The notes below the pieces were generated by a model. It was not told the DNA's origin, did no database searches, and saw nothing but the letters and a program-made list of their open reading frames with translations. A program made the position numbers and the translations under genes. A stretch of 7,438 bases of DNA from Streptomyces speibonae (lineage in GTDB: Bacteria > Actinomycetota > Actinomycetes > Streptomycetales > Streptomycetaceae): positions 98,621 through 106,058 of the forward strand of contig KL568524.1 of assembly GCA_000715605.1 (NCBI GenBank), given 5' to 3'. Positions 6,997 to 7,438 of this stretch are shown here, piece by piece (the first letter of the stretch is position 1; each line of letters opens with the position of its first letter).

Positions 6997-7293
6997 TTAC
7001 TCCTCCCCCAGGATCTGCGGCACCTTGAAACGCTGCTGCTCCTGGGCCGGGGCGCTGGAGAGCGCCTGCTCGGGGGTGAGCGAGGGACGGACCTCGTCCG
7101 GCCGCATGACATTGGTCAGCGGGAGCGGGTGCGAGGTCGGCGGTACGTCTTGGTCGGCGACTTCGCTGACGCGGGCGACCGCGCCGATGATGTCGTCGAG
7201 CTGGCCTGCGAAGTGGTCGAGCTCTTCGGGCTTCAGCTCCAGACGCGCCAGCCGGGCGAGGTGGGCGACCTCCTCGCGCGTGATGCCAGGCAT
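6997..7293 (-). CDS. gatC: Aspartyl/glutamyl-tRNA amidotransferase subunit C
   Basis: GatC is a small subunit that wraps around the GatA-GatB interface and stabilises the complex. The 98-aa length is normal. The N-terminal part [17 protein letters not shown] (4-20) is the family hallmark, followed by the helix [20 protein letters not shown] (23-42). A loop [17 protein letters not shown] (52-68) and the end [12 protein letters not shown] (87-98), with the typical FKVP element, complete it. The ATG at 7293 is chosen because AGAGGA lies 7 nt upstream and the family starts here. The frame stays open to 7389, but that extension runs across the -10 box and is not conserved-looking. It is the first gene of the operon. 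Its final Gly-Glu-Glu codons contain the gatA ribosome-binding site. Confidence 0.97.
   Translation of the reverse strand: MPGITREEVAHLARLARLELKPEELDHFAGQLDDIIGAVARVSEVADQDVPPTSHPLPLTNVMRPDEVRPSLTPEQALSSAPAQEQQRFKVPQILGEE
7001..7006 (-). promoter_or_regulatory. Ribosome-binding site of gatA, inside gatC
   Basis: GGAGGA on the minus strand ends 9 nt before the ATG at 6991 and lies within the last GatC codons (GGG GAG GAG TAA). This ties gatA translation to the end of gatC and supports the chosen gatA start. Confidence 0.75.
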
Positions 7294-7300
7294 GCAGCGA

Positions 7301-7306
7301 TCCTCT
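7301..7306 (-). promoter_or_regulatory. Ribosome-binding site of gatC
   Basis: AGAGGA on the minus strand ends 7 nt before the ATG at 7293 and decides that start over upstream in-frame codons. Confidence 0.65.
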
Positions 7307-7333
7307 GGGGTGAGTGTGAGTGTTTTGGCTCCA

Positions 7334-7364
7334 ATCCTATGGGGCACCGCCCCCTGCCCGTGAA
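7334..7364 (-). promoter_or_regulatory. Candidate promoter of the gatCAB operon
   Basis: TAGGAT at 7339-7334 matches the actinomycete housekeeping -10 consensus. The only -35-like hexamer is TTCACG at 7364-7359 with a long 19-nt spacer, so the -35 contact is weak. Transcription would start near 7327 and give a leader of about 34 nt that contains the gatC ribosome-binding site and no obvious hairpin. No operator or T-box is visible. Confidence 0.55.
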
Positions 7365-7438
7365 ACCCGTTCGCCTCACGCCGTCGCACGCCGAAGGATC
7401 CGGTCAGCCGCAGACGGCGAGGAGGGGCCGGGACGGGG
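7365..7438. other. Unassigned DNA at the right edge
   Basis: I can support no gene in these 74 bases. There is a 7-bp inverted repeat, CGCCGTC (7379-7385) with GACGGCG (7413-7419), whose 27-nt loop makes it a poor terminator. A purine-rich GAGGAGGGG follows on the plus strand at 7419-7427, which could be a ribosome-binding site for a divergent gene starting past the edge. Confidence 0.3.

Noticed and set aside
5489..7363. 624-codon plus-strand open frame opposite gatA and gatC
   Set aside because: It is an antisense shadow of gatA, rich in Gly, Arg and Val with no motifs, while gatA and gatC on the other strand are unmistakable.
7294..7389. N-terminal extension of GatC to 130 aa
   Set aside because: It would start upstream of the -10 box, adds sequence not seen in the family, and the ATG at 7293 has its own ribosome-binding site.

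Overview
The window looks like chromosomal core DNA from a high-GC actinomycete, most probably Streptomyces. The bases are strongly G+C-rich, codon third positions are almost all G or C, and GTG starts are common. The only -10 box close to consensus (TAGGAT) has the Streptomyces form, and the protein sequences match what I know of that genus. I see no insertion sequence, phage, tRNA, rRNA or CRISPR, and no sign of recent transfer.

Right half (about 3729-7364, minus strand): the operon for the tRNA-dependent amidotransferase, in the order gatC, gatA, a 79-aa small protein, gatB. A -10 box lies upstream of gatC. The junctions are tight: 5 nt between gatC and gatA, a 4-nt overlap between gatA and the small gene, and 15 nt between the small gene and gatB. 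The ribosome-binding sites of gatA and the small gene lie inside the last codons of the gene before. GatC, GatA and GatB together convert Glu-tRNA(Gln), and in many bacteria Asp-tRNA(Asn), to the correctly amidated form. The small protein is the one member without a known role. A perfect 14-bp inverted repeat (3682-3715) separates gatB from the convergent gene on the left.

Middle (2325-3672): a plus-strand class I SAM-dependent methyltransferase of unknown substrate. Divergent from it is a minus-strand small membrane protein. Its N-terminus is a highly acidic Asp/Glu-Val tract encoded by an in-frame 9-bp tandem repeat, followed by three likely membrane segments. It has no visible ribosome-binding site and may be leaderless.

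Left (1-2164, minus strand): an almost complete MMPL/RND-family membrane transporter of 721 codons, open with no stop to the window edge, so only its extreme C-terminus is missing. It is preceded by a 160-bp gap that is much richer in A+T than the rest and contains an operator-like palindrome.

I found no clearly undescribed multi-gene system. The best candidates for new biology are the small protein coupled into gatCAB, the orphan methyltransferase, and the repeat-bearing acidic membrane protein. Everything was read by eye, with no database search.
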